Positions 41,411 through 51,620 of a stretch of DNA of 64,000 bases are shown here, piece after piece. The notes below the pieces were generated by a model that was not told the origin of the DNA, did no database searches, and saw only the letters and a program-made list of their open reading frames with translations. The translations under genes were made by a program, and so were the position numbers. The stretch's first letter is position 1; the number at the start of each line of letters is the position of its first letter. Source of the DNA: Sterolibacterium sp. (GTDB lineage: Bacteria > Pseudomonadota > Gammaproteobacteria > Burkholderiales > Rhodocyclaceae); NCBI GenBank assembly GCA_028713555.1, contig JAQTOA010000002.1, positions 207,482 through 271,481 of the forward strand. The letters are read 5' to 3'.

Positions 41411-44400
41411 ATGTCCGTTCCCTCCGCTGACGCGGCCACAGAAACCTTCATCGCCCGCTGGCAGCATGCCGACGGCAGCGAGCTCGCCAACGCGCAGACC
41501 TTCGTGCGCGAACTGTGCGAGTTGCTCGGCGTGCCGGTGCCCGATCCGGCGCGCGCCGACACCGCCGACAACGCCTATGTCTTCGAGCGCCGCATCGTTT
41601 TCCGTCACGGCGACGGCGGCAGTTCGGAAGGCCGCATTGACTGCTACCGGCGCCGCGCTTTCGTGCTGGAGGCGAAGAAGCTCAGGAGCGGCGGCGCGCG
41701 CAGCTTCGACGACGCCCTGATGCGCGCCCGCGCCCAGGCCGAGGGCTATGCCCGCGCCCTTCCCGCCGACGAGGGCCGGCCGCCTTTCCTGGTGGTCGTC
41801 GATGTCGGCAACGTCATCGAGTTGTACGCCGAGTTCACGCGCAGCGGCGCCACTTACACGCCCTACCCCGATCCGCGCAGCCACCGCATCGCCTTGGCCG
41901 ACCTGGCCCGCCAGGAGATCCGCGAACGCCTGCGCCTGCTCTGGCTGGAGCCCTTGGCGCTCGACCCGGCCAGAAAAACCGCACGCGTCACCCGCGAGAT
42001 CGCCGCCCATCTGGCCGAGGTGGCGAAGTCGCTGGAAGTTGCCGGCCACGCGCCTGAAGCCGTCGCCGGTTTCCTCACGCGCTGTTTGTTCTCGATGTTC
42101 GCCGAGGACGTGGCGCTGATTCCCAAGGGCTCGTTCACCGAGTTGCTGCTGAGCCTCAAGGACGACCCCGGCCAGTTCGTGCCCCTGATCGGAGCGCTGT
42201 GGCAGGAGATGGATCGCGGCGGTTTCTCGGTGGTGCTGCGTCGCGTGTTGCCGCGGTTCAACGGCAAGCTGTTCAAGAATCCCGCTGTCATTCCTTTGAC
42301 GCGCGAGCAGATCGCCCTGCTGATCGAAGCCGCCAAGGCCGACTGGACCCTGGTCGAGCCGGCCATCTTCGGCACCCTGCTGGAGCGCGCCCTCGACCCT
42401 GCCGAGCGTCATGCGCTGGGCGCCCACTACACGCCGCGCGCCTATGTCGAGCGTCTGGTCCTGCCGACCGTCATGGAGCCGCTGCGCCAGAGCTGGGAGT
42501 TCGTCCAGGCCGCCGCCCTGCTGCTGGTCAATGAAGGCAAGCACAAGGAGGCCATCGCCGAAATCCGCGCCTTCCACCGCCGTCTGTGCGAGCTGCGCGT
42601 GCTCGACCCGGCCTGCGGCAGCGGCAACTTCTTGTATGTCACGCTGGAACACATGAAGCGCCTCGAAGGCGAAGTGCTGAACCAGCTCCACGAATTCGGC
42701 CATGGCCAGGCGCAACTGGAAACCGAGGGCTTCGCCGTCGACCCGCACCAGTTCCTCGGCCTGGAGATCAACCCGCGCGCCGCCGCGATTGCCGAACTGG
42801 TGTTGTGGATCGGCTACCTGCAATGGCACTTTCGCACGCGCGGCGCCGGCCTGCCGCCGCAGCCGGTGCTGCGCGACTTCAGGAACATCGAATGCCGCGA
42901 CGCGGTGCTGGCCTACGACAAGGTGGAGTTCGTCACCGACGCCAAAGGCATCCCGGTCTCGCGCTGGAACGGCAAGACCATGAAAGTGCATCCCGTCACC
43001 GGCGAACAGGTGCCCGACGAAACGGCGCAAGTGCCGTTGGAACGCTACGTCAATCCGCGCTGCGCCGAATGGCCGGCGGCGGATGTGGTGGTGGGGAATC
43101 CGCCTTTCATCGGCGCTTCCACCATGCGTGCGGCTTTGGGCGACGGCTATGTCGATGCGCTGCGCGGCGTTTGGCGGGAGGTGCCTGATTCGGTGGATTT
43201 CGTCATGTTCTGGTGGCATCATGCCGCGCAACTTGTTGCTACGGGTCGGTTGTCGCGCTTTGGCTTCATCACAACGAATTCGCTACGGCAGACTTTCAAC
43301 CGGAGGGTGCTGACCGCTGCTCTGGAGCGCGGGGCGGCGGGGGACTCGCTGCTCCCTTCACGCGCGTCCGCTAAGGCGGTCGCATCGACTCCCCCGCCGC
43401 CCCGTTTGCATTTGGCATTTGCGATTGCCGATCACCCCTGGGTCGATAGCGCGGATGGGGCGGCGGTTCGGATTGCGATGACCGTTGCTACGCTGGGTGT
43501 GGGTGAGGGCCGGTCGCTGACGGTGACGGCGGAGCGCGAGGGCAAGGGCGAAGGGCTGGATGTGGAACTGACCGAGCGCACTGGAACGATACACGCTGAT
43601 CTGACTATCGGCGCCAATGTCGCAGCAGTGTTGCCGTTGCGGGCGAACGGCGAACTTACGTCTCGTGGACTCATGTTGTTCGGCGCTGGCTTTATCGTAA
43701 CGCCAGAAGAAGCGGCACGCCTAGACGCAGATGCACCGATCAGACCCTACCGCAACGGTCGTGACCTTACCGACCGACCACGCGGTGTCAAACTGATCGA
43801 TCTATTCGGTCTCAGCGCAGAGGAACTACGCGCTCGTTATCCGGCCACTTTCCAATGGGTACTGGAGCGCGTGAAGCCGGAACGTGACCACAATCGCGAC
43901 AAATCAATCAGCGAGAACTGGTGGCTTCACGGCCGCCCGCGCCCTGAGCTGCGCAAGTATCTCGCCGGCCTGCCGCGCTACATCGCCACCGTGGAAACCG
44001 CCAAGCACCGCGTCTTCCAGTTCCTCGACGCCAGCATCGCGCCGGACAACATGTTGATTGCCATCGCCCTGCATGACGGCTACACATTGGGCGTTCTCTC
44101 CAGCCGCGTGCATGTGACTTGGGCGCTGGCAACCGGCGGTCGTCTTGGTGTGGGCAACGATCCGCGCTACAACAAGTCGCGCTGCTTCGAAACCTTCCCC
44201 TTCCCAGTTGCCACGCCTGCGCAACAAACCCGTATCGGCGACCTCGCCGAACAGCTCGATGCCCACCGCAAGCGCGTGCTGGCGGAATATGCCGAACTCA
44301 CGCTGACCGGCCTCTACAACGTGCTGGAGAAGCTGCGTCACGGTGAATCGCTGATGGCCAAGGACAAGCTCATCCACGAGCACGGCCTGGTGGCGGTGAT

Positions 44401-44896
44401 GCACTCGCTGCACGACGAACTCGATGCCGCCGTACTCGACGCCTACGGCTGGAACGACCTCATTGGCCACCGCGCCGACGACGCGACCCTCCTCGAACGC
44501 CTCGTCGCCCTCAACGCCGAACGCGCCGCCGAGGAAGCGCAAGGCACGATCCGTTGGCTGCGCCCCGAATTCCAGAATCCCCAGCCGGCACAGCAGATCA
44601 TGGCGGGGATGGAGGTTTCCCGGCCGACGATTTGTGATAGCCATGAGGAGGCCGGGAAACCTCCATCCCCGCCCGCTCCGTCTCCACAGTCACAGCAATG
44701 GCCGCAAACCTTGCCAGAACAAGTCGCCGCCGTCGCCCGCATGCTATCCATCGCAGCAACGCCGCAAACGCTCGAAGACTTAGCCGCCAACTTCAAGGGC
44801 AAAGGCCCATGGAAGAAACGCCTGCCGCAACTCCTCGACACGCTGGTCGTCCTCGGCAAGGCCAGAGTGCTGGAAGACGGCCGCTGGATGGGGTAA
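41411..44896 (+). CDS. single-polypeptide restriction-modification enzyme (MmeI / Type IIL-like): N-terminal PD-(D/E)xK-like plus N6-adenine MTase
   Basis: N-terminal [16 protein letters not shown] (D..ExK pattern); MTase motif [23 protein letters not shown]; motif [15 protein letters not shown]-terminal TRD-like region. Confidence 0.8.
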   Translation: MSVPSADAATETFIARWQHADGSELANAQTFVRELCELLGVPVPDPARADTADNAYVFERRIVFRHGDGGSSEGRIDCYRRRAFVLEAKKLRSGGARSFDDALMRARAQAEGYARALPADEGRPPFLVVVDVGNVIELYAEFTRSGATYTPYPDPRSHRIALADLARQEIRERLRLLWLEPLALDPARKTARVTREIAAHLAEVAKSLEVAGHAPEAVAGFLTRCLFSMFAEDVALIPKGSFTELLLSLKDDPGQFVPLIGALWQEMDRGGFSVVLRRVLPRFNGKLFKNPAVIPLTREQIALLIEAAKADWTLVEPAIFGTLLERALDPAERHALGAHYTPRAYVERLVLPTVMEPLRQSWEFVQAAALLLVNEGKHKEAIAEIRAFHRRLCELRVLDPACGSGNFLYVTLEHMKRLEGEVLNQLHEFGHGQAQLETEGFAVDPHQFLGLEINPRAAAIAELVLWIGYLQWHFRTRGAGLPPQPVLRDFRNIECRDAVLAYDKVEFVTDAKGIPVSRWNGKTMKVHPVTGEQVPDETAQVPLERYVNPRCAEWPAADVVVGNPPFIGASTMRAALGDGYVDALRGVWREVPDSVDFVMFWWHHAAQLVATGRLSRFGFITTNSLRQTFNRRVLTAALERGAAGDSLLPSRASAKAVASTPPPPRLHLAFAIADHPWVDSADGAAVRIAMTVATLGVGEGRSLTVTAEREGKGEGLDVELTERTGTIHADLTIGANVAAVLPLRANGELTSRGLMLFGAGFIVTPEEAARLDADAPIRPYRNGRDLTDRPRGVKLIDLFGLSAEELRARYPATFQWVLERVKPERDHNRDKSISENWWLHGRPRPELRKYLAGLPRYIATVETAKHRVFQFLDASIAPDNMLIAIALHDGYTLGVLSSRVHVTWALATGGRLGVGNDPRYNKSRCFETFPFPVATPAQQTRIGDLAEQLDAHRKRVLAEYAELTLTGLYNVLEKLRHGESLMAKDKLIHEHGLVAVMHSLHDELDAAVLDAYGWNDLIGHRADDATLLERLVALNAERAAEEAQGTIRWLRPEFQNPQPAQQIMAGMEVSRPTICDSHEEAGKPPSPPAPSPQSQQWPQTLPEQVAAVARMLSIAATPQTLEDLAANFKGKGPWKKRLPQLLDTLVVLGKARVLEDGRWMG
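43331..43403. repeat. 18-bp inverted repeat (17/18) inside the MmeI-like ORF
   Basis: GGGGCGGCGGGGGACTCG / CGACTCCCCCGCCGCCCC. Confidence 0.97.
44602..44673. repeat. 24-bp perfect inverted repeat (24-nt loop) inside the MmeI-like ORF
   Basis: GGCGGGGATGGAGGTTTCCCGGCC / GGCCGGGAAACCTCCATCCCCGCC. Confidence 0.98.
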
Positions 44897-44925
44897 TGTA
44901 TCGAACTGATTCAGGAGGTAGCGTC

Positions 44926-45150
44926 ATGAAGACCAACGAACTGATCGATGAGGCCGCCTCGCTGCCGCTGGAAGAGCGGGCGAAGGTGGTCGATTCGCTG
45001 TTGCAGACATTCAATCGCCCCGACGAAACCCAAGCTGCGGCATGGCTTGACCTTGCGCAGCGGCGGCTTGCAGAGTTGCGCTCGGGCCAGGTCAAGGCTG
45101 TTCCCGGCGAGGAAGTGTTCGCGCGCATTCGCCATCGTTACGGCGCATGA
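44926..45150 (+). CDS. addiction-module antidote (PF09720-like antitoxin)
   Basis: MKTNELIDEAASLPLEERAKVVDSLLQTFN...; overlaps the toxin ORF by 4 nt; GGAGG RBS. Confidence 0.85.
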   Translation: MKTNELIDEAASLPLEERAKVVDSLLQTFNRPDETQAAAWLDLAQRRLAELRSGQVKAVPGEEVFARIRHRYGA

Positions 45151-45439
45151 GTTTTTCGTTCCACCCCGAGGCGGCAGAGGAGTTCGATGCCGCCGTCGAC
45201 TGGTACGAGGAACGCAGTGCTGGTTTGGGTTTGGACTTTGCGGCCGAAATTCGCCAAGCCATTTTGCGCGCGGAATCGCTGCCTCTCGCCTGGACCCGAC
45301 TTGAGGGCGATATCCGTCGCGTTCTGGTCCACCGTTTCCCCTACGGCATCCTTTACGCTCGCCGACGGCGATCATCTGTATATCGTTGCCGTCATGCACC
45401 TGAGTCGGGAGCCGGGTTACTGGTGGCACCGGGCGTAGT
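45147..45439 (+). pseudogene. ParE/RelE-family toxin, C-terminus frameshifted
   Basis: MSFSFHPEAAEEFDAAVDWYEERSAGLGLDF...HRFPYGILY continues as expected family C-terminus (ADGDHLYIVAVMHLSREPGYWWHRA) only in the +1 frame (ORF 45187-45438). Confidence 0.75.
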
Positions 45440-45501
45440 TTAAGTAGAGATGGGCCAGGCACAGCTTACGCTCAAGCTCTGTCACTACCGCTTCTTGTAA
45501 T

Positions 45502-46848
45502 ATGTCGAATCGACGTTCCCTGCTTCGCAATCTTTTCCATCTCGCCTGGCCGGTGCTGATCGCCCAGTTGGCGGTGACGGCCAACGGTGTCATCGACACC
45601 GTCATGGCCGGGCGGCTTTCGCCGGTCGACCTGGCTGCCGTCGGCATCGGCGCTTCGATCTATGTGACGGTCTTCATCACCGCCATGGGCGTGTTGCTGG
45701 CGCTCACGCCTTGTGTCGCCCACCTTTATGGCGGTCGCCAGTATGCCGACATTGGCGAAGAGGTGCGCCAGTCGGTGTGGCTGTCGCTGCTGCTGAGCGT
45801 TTTCGTGATCGTCCTGTTGCGCAATCCCGATCCTTTCCTGGCGCTGTCGCGCCTGACGCCGGAGGTGGAACTCAAGGTGCGCGCCTATCTCGACGCCATT
45901 TCGTGGAGCGCCGTGCCATCCCAGTTGTTCCGCGTTTTCTACGGGTTTTCCAACGGCATCAGCAAGCCGCGCCCGATCATGATCTTCAACCTGATCGGCG
46001 TTACGCTCAAGGTGCCTTTGAATCTGCTGTTCATCTACGGATACTTTGGCGTGCCGGCGCTGGGCGGGCCGGGCTGCGCGGTGTCCACCGCCATCATCGG
46101 CTGGCTGACCTGCCTGATGGCCTGGGTCTGGTGCGCACGTGCCGAGGAGTACCGGCCGTACCGCATCTTCGCCGATTTCAGCGGTCCGAAGTGGGCAAAA
46201 CTGGTGGAGTTGCTTAAACTCGGCCTGCCGATCGGCGCCACCTTCCTCGTCGATGTCACCGGCTTTACCTTCATGGCCTTGTTCATCGCCCGACTTGGTC
46301 CGGCTACCTCGGGCGCCCACCAGGTCGCTTCCAATCTGGCGGCGCTGGCTTTCATGCTGCCGGTATCGCTGGGCAATGCCGCCAGCGTCCTGGTCGGTCA
46401 GGCGTTGGGCGCCGGCGATGGGCGGGGTGCGCGGCGTGCCGGCCTGGCGGGCATTGGTATCGGTCTGGGGTCCGGTGCTCTGGTCAGTCTTTCCTTATGG
46501 TTCGGTGCCGCCGCCATCGCCGGCTTCTACACCAACCATGCCGAGGTGCGGGAGGCGGCAACGCTGTTGATCGGCTATGTCGCCGTGTATCACCTGTTCG
46601 ATTCCTTGCAGGGCGTGGGGTTGAGCATCTTGCGCGGCTACAAGAAAACCACCGTGCCGATGGCGATATATGCTGTGGCGCTATGGGGCGTCGGCCTCGG
46701 CGGCGGTTATCTGCTCGGCCTGACCGACACCTTCGGCCCGCCCCGCGGCGCGGCGGGCTTCTGGTTTGCCGCGATCCTCAGCCTGGCGCTGGCGGGCGGG
46801 CTGGTGACGGCGTATTTCCTCAAAGTGTCGTGGGTGCGCACGCGATGA
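45502..46848 (+). CDS. MATE family efflux transporter (NorM-like)
   Basis: 12-TM ORF; LFHLAWPVLIAQLAVTANGVIDTVMAGRLSPVDLAAVGIGASIY. Confidence 0.92.
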   Translation: MSNRRSLLRNLFHLAWPVLIAQLAVTANGVIDTVMAGRLSPVDLAAVGIGASIYVTVFITAMGVLLALTPCVAHLYGGRQYADIGEEVRQSVWLSLLLSVFVIVLLRNPDPFLALSRLTPEVELKVRAYLDAISWSAVPSQLFRVFYGFSNGISKPRPIMIFNLIGVTLKVPLNLLFIYGYFGVPALGGPGCAVSTAIIGWLTCLMAWVWCARAEEYRPYRIFADFSGPKWAKLVELLKLGLPIGATFLVDVTGFTFMALFIARLGPATSGAHQVASNLAALAFMLPVSLGNAASVLVGQALGAGDGRGARRAGLAGIGIGLGSGALVSLSLWFGAAAIAGFYTNHAEVREAATLLIGYVAVYHLFDSLQGVGLSILRGYKKTTVPMAIYAVALWGVGLGGGYLLGLTDTFGPPRGAAGFWFAAILSLALAGGLVTAYFLKVSWVRTR

Positions 46849-46900
46849 CGACCCCAAACTCGCCTGTCCGTACTATGATTAAGCCAATTGAAGGACAGCC

Positions 46901-47029
46901 ATGCAGGATGCTGCGGCTATCGATTGCGCAGCTCTCGTGAAGTGCAACGCCTTGCTTCTGGTGCCCGCAGTTGTTTCTGGGGTACCTGCCTTGGCGGGAT
47001 TCGGTGTAGTGGTGACCAAAAGGTTCTGA
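46901..47029 (+). CDS. putative 42-aa hydrophobic microprotein (not in supplied track)
   Basis: MQDAAAIDCAALVKCNALLLVPAVVSGVPALAGFGVVVTKRF; AAGGACAG upstream; stop is 1 nt before the DUF4145-like start. Confidence 0.4.
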   Translation: MQDAAAIDCAALVKCNALLLVPAVVSGVPALAGFGVVVTKRF

Positions 47030-47030
47030 A

Positions 47031-47627
47031 ATGATTGCGCTAGACTCACAGTTGCATTTGCCACGGTGCCCGCATTGCAACGACGAGCCCCCAAACCTGA
47101 CCGAAGTGGCGCGCCTGGAGACCAAGGATCACTCCGGCCAGATTCATCGCAAGTGGAAAATCTACAAATGCGCAAACTGCGGGGGTCTGGTCACTGCCTG
47201 GGCGCCGGACTGGGATCAGCAAGCGGTTCAGATATTTCCTGACGCAGAATCCCCGGATGATTCGATTCCCGCGCGTCCTCGCGCCTATCTGTTTCAAGCC
47301 GCCGAATCTCTGCATTCGCCGGCCGGTTCGGTGATGCTGGCGGCAAGCGCCGTCGACGCCATGCTGCGACTCAAGGGGTACAAGGAGGGCAGCCTGTACA
47401 GCCGCATCGAGCAAGCCAAGAAGGACCATTTGATTACCGCGGAAATGGAGCAGTGGGCGCACGAGGTCAGGCTGGATGTCAATGATCAACGCCATGCCGA
47501 TGGCAATTTTCCATTGCCCAGCGTCGAGGATGCGAAGCGCTGCATCAACCTCGCGGAGGTCTATGCGAAAATCATGTTTTGTCTGCCGGCAAAAGTCCAG
47601 AGCGGCATCAAGGAGGCGGGTGGCTGA
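47031..47627 (+). CDS. DUF4145-like protein with N-terminal zinc-ribbon-like Cys pairs
   Basis: CPHCND...CANCGG; SPAGSVMLAASAVDAMLRLKGY...LITAEMEQWAHEVRLDVNDQRHADG. Confidence 0.7.
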   Translation: MIALDSQLHLPRCPHCNDEPPNLTEVARLETKDHSGQIHRKWKIYKCANCGGLVTAWAPDWDQQAVQIFPDAESPDDSIPARPRAYLFQAAESLHSPAGSVMLAASAVDAMLRLKGYKEGSLYSRIEQAKKDHLITAEMEQWAHEVRLDVNDQRHADGNFPLPSVEDAKRCINLAEVYAKIMFCLPAKVQSGIKEAGG

Positions 47628-47689
47628 TCCCCATGCTGGATTTTGTGCCCAGCGAATGATGCGGGCGATTTGGTCTGAATGGCTTGTTC

Positions 47690-48880
47690 TTAGGTGAATG
47701 CCGCCGCCCGCACCGGTTCGCGTTTGCCTTTGGCCGCAACATCGCGAAACTGCATGGGTGTGAGGCCGGCAGCGCCGCAAGCGGCGATGGAAACCAGCAA
47801 TTCGCCGGGAGCCGCGGCGTCGCACAGGCGTTGTGCGGTGTTCACCGTGTCGCCGATGAAGTCGTAGGCCTTGGCGCCCTCTCCGCCGAGGATGCCTTCG
47901 ACGACCTGGCCGCAATGCACGCCTGCTCCGGCGTCCAGATTCGATGCGGCCAGCAGCGGGCGCGTCCCGGCCAGCATGCGCCGGCCGGCCTGCACGGCTT
48001 GCGGCGCATCGGCAAACACCGCCATGACTTCATCCGCCGTGTATTTGAGCTTGATCGGATGAGTTTCCCCCAGCGCCTCTTCCGCTGTCCGGTAGTATTC
48101 ATTGAGCATGCCGACGACCGCCTCGGGCGTTTGCTGTTCGCTCCAGGCCGTGAAGCCGCGAATGTCGATGAACAGCACGGCGCGTTCCACGCGCTGCAGC
48201 AGCAGTGTCCGCTCGTCGGCAATGGCCCGGTCAAGAATTCCCCGTCCCAGCGACCACTCCGAATATTGGCGCAGGCGCAGCGTCAACGAGCGTACCGTAG
48301 CCAGCGAGCGACGCAGATTGATGTCGGCGAAACCCAGCAGCACGCCGAGCAGCAACAATACGATGCAGAGAAAAACGTGGGCGCGGTCGTTGAGGAAGAC
48401 ATCGAGAGAAAACATGGCGTTCTTCGAGCGCGCCTCGAACAGCGCATACATCACCAGGGGGATCGCCGAACGCAGCACGTTCTCGGCCAGCACCAGCGGC
48501 GCCGTCACCCGGCTGCGCTGTCCCTGCGCCCACTGCAACAAGGCGAAGCCGAGCGCGAAACCCCAATAGGCCTGATGATGCCACTGGCGAAAGAAATCCA
48601 GGCCTTCCAGCCCCGCCTCGACCAGCGAATACAGCAGCGGTCCGGCGAGATTAGCAAGGAAGGGGCGAAACCGGCGGCGCGCTGCGGGCAATTCCATCAT
48701 CACGGCCTGGAACACGCCGGCCGCGAGCAGCAGGTAGGGGTCCGGCTCGGCGAAGTAACCGGGTTTTGCCAACAAGGCTTCAAGGATCAGCATCACCAGC
48801 GGCACATGGCCGCTGTGGGTAAAAAAGTTGCGTGCGGCACGGGTGGCCAGAGATTCGGCAGGGAGGGTTGCAGAATTCAT
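47690..48880 (-). CDS. class III adenylate/guanylate cyclase with N-terminal membrane region
   Basis: RAVLFIDIRGFTAWSEQQTPEAVVGMLNEYYRTAEEAL; KYTADEVMAVF; FIGDTVNTAQRLCDAA. Confidence 0.88.
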   Translation of the reverse strand: MNSATLPAESLATRAARNFFTHSGHVPLVMLILEALLAKPGYFAEPDPYLLLAAGVFQAVMMELPAARRRFRPFLANLAGPLLYSLVEAGLEGLDFFRQWHHQAYWGFALGFALLQWAQGQRSRVTAPLVLAENVLRSAIPLVMYALFEARSKNAMFSLDVFLNDRAHVFLCIVLLLLGVLLGFADINLRRSLATVRSLTLRLRQYSEWSLGRGILDRAIADERTLLLQRVERAVLFIDIRGFTAWSEQQTPEAVVGMLNEYYRTAEEALGETHPIKLKYTADEVMAVFADAPQAVQAGRRMLAGTRPLLAASNLDAGAGVHCGQVVEGILGGEGAKAYDFIGDTVNTAQRLCDAAAPGELLVSIAACGAAGLTPMQFRDVAAKGKREPVRAAAFT

Positions 48881-49020
48881 TCGATTAGTATGGCGGAATT
48901 CGACGCGGAGCGGAAATTTGCCCAAAAGATGTCAGAGTCAAAACGCATGTCCTTGAAAGAAGGTAAAATCCGCCCCCTTGTTGGCCGATCACCGGCCACG
49001 TCTCACTACGGAATCCCTAC

Positions 49021-50640
<1,620 letters not shown>

Positions 50641-50802
50641 GTACGAATAATACTTGCATGGACAGTTAAGTGTGATATTATGGCTGTGTGGACATACCAT
50701 CCAAAAGGTGGTGGTGTCGAGTAGCCCAGTCAATATCATTGACGAGTAGCGGTGGCGCGCCGCGCCGCCCCCCACACGTCAGGTCAATGCAGGAGCGTAG
50801 GG

Positions 50803-51099
50803 TTGGCGAAGGTCAGTTCAAAGGAGTTGGAGCGACTTCAAGGCATGGATGCCAAGGCGGTCTTACTGCGGCTGACCGGCTACGCAAAGCCAGACCCTAG
50901 TTTCAGGCCAATCCGTAGTAAGCACACGACCCGCTGGCACGTCCGGGTCAATTCATCGGAATTCGAGCTTCTGGTATGCGGCCCCAAATTCTACGACACC
51001 CGCCAGAAGCGTGGCGGCGGTGGCGCGATCGATCTTGTGATGCATCTTTACCGGATCGAATTTCAGAAGGCCGTAGAGATACTGAGAGGGGTGCTATGA
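50803..51099 (+). CDS. small protein resembling the CHC2/primase N-terminal fold
   Basis: FYDTRQKRGGGGAIDLVMHLYRIEFQKAVEILRG resembles the G-GG-AIDLVMHL...F.EAVE.L segment of DnaG-type/CHC2 domains; TTG start with GGAG upstream. Confidence 0.45.
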   Translation: MAKVSSKELERLQGMDAKAVLLRLTGYAKPDPSFRPIRSKHTTRWHVRVNSSEFELLVCGPKFYDTRQKRGGGGAIDLVMHLYRIEFQKAVEILRGVL

Positions 51100-51163
51100 A
51101 CTCGTGCGCCAAACGGTCGATTGTTGGACAGATGGCCGCAACATCACTTTACAGGATCGCAAT

Positions 51164-51442
51164 ATGAAGCGTGCAAAAAAGAGGTTGCCGCCAATGTTGC
51201 CACAACCGGTGAGACGCAAGCCCAAATATAAGCTGGCTGACCTGTTGGCGCAGTGTGATCCAAACGCGCCTATGCCTGAAGATTTGGTGGCATGGGACAG
51301 GATGCCGTCCCTTGGCACAGAGTGGCCACTTGATACAGCGGCGCTAGAGGATTGCCAGCACGACTGGCAACGGGATGGCCAGACAATGATGGCAGTGCGA
51401 TGGACTTGCTCTAAGTGTGGGGAAAGTTATCTTGCTGGTTGA
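51164..51442 (+). CDS. small protein: MazE/ChpS-antitoxin-like segment plus C-terminal zinc-ribbon-like motif
   Basis: RRKPKYKLADLLAQCDPNAPMPEDLVAWDRMPSLGTEW; CQHDWQRDGQTMMAVRWTCSKCGESYL (CxH...CxxC). Confidence 0.45.
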   Translation: MKRAKKRLPPMLPQPVRRKPKYKLADLLAQCDPNAPMPEDLVAWDRMPSLGTEWPLDTAALEDCQHDWQRDGQTMMAVRWTCSKCGESYLAG

Positions 51443-51620
51443 TGCGATTCAAGAGGTTAGAGATTTAAGGTCACAATATGTGATCTTAATGGCCGGGCGG
51501 GCGCCGCATCAGTGCAGGTGGCGGCATGGGGGCGTAGCGCTTGCGCACAAAGCACTCAGAAAGGGTGATTCTTTCTTTGTCAAGGTCGCAAGAGAACCCC
51601 AAGGCGAGGCGGCGAACTGA
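51417..51620 (+). CDS. small hypothetical ORF, coupled to the following recombinase (TGATG)
   Basis: 67-aa ORF (GTG start) whose stop overlaps the ATG of the recombinase. Confidence 0.3.
   Translation: MGKVILLVDAIQEVRDLRSQYVILMAGRAPHQCRWRHGGVALAHKALRKGDSFFVKVAREPQGEAAN

Noticed and set aside
41396-43231. 611-aa minus-strand ORF
   Set aside because: Antisense to the MmeI-like gene in high-GC DNA; low-complexity Gln/His/Arg-rich translation with no recognisable domain.
45147-45439. Programmed frameshifting as explanation for the ParE reading-frame break
   Set aside because: No recognisable slippery heptamer or downstream structure at the junction; simple mutation or sequencing error is more economical.
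50690-50735. Possible hairpin GACATACCATCC-AAAA-GGTGGTGGTGTC upstream of the island
   Set aside because: Several mismatches or G-U pairs needed; too weak to call as a terminator or ncRNA.
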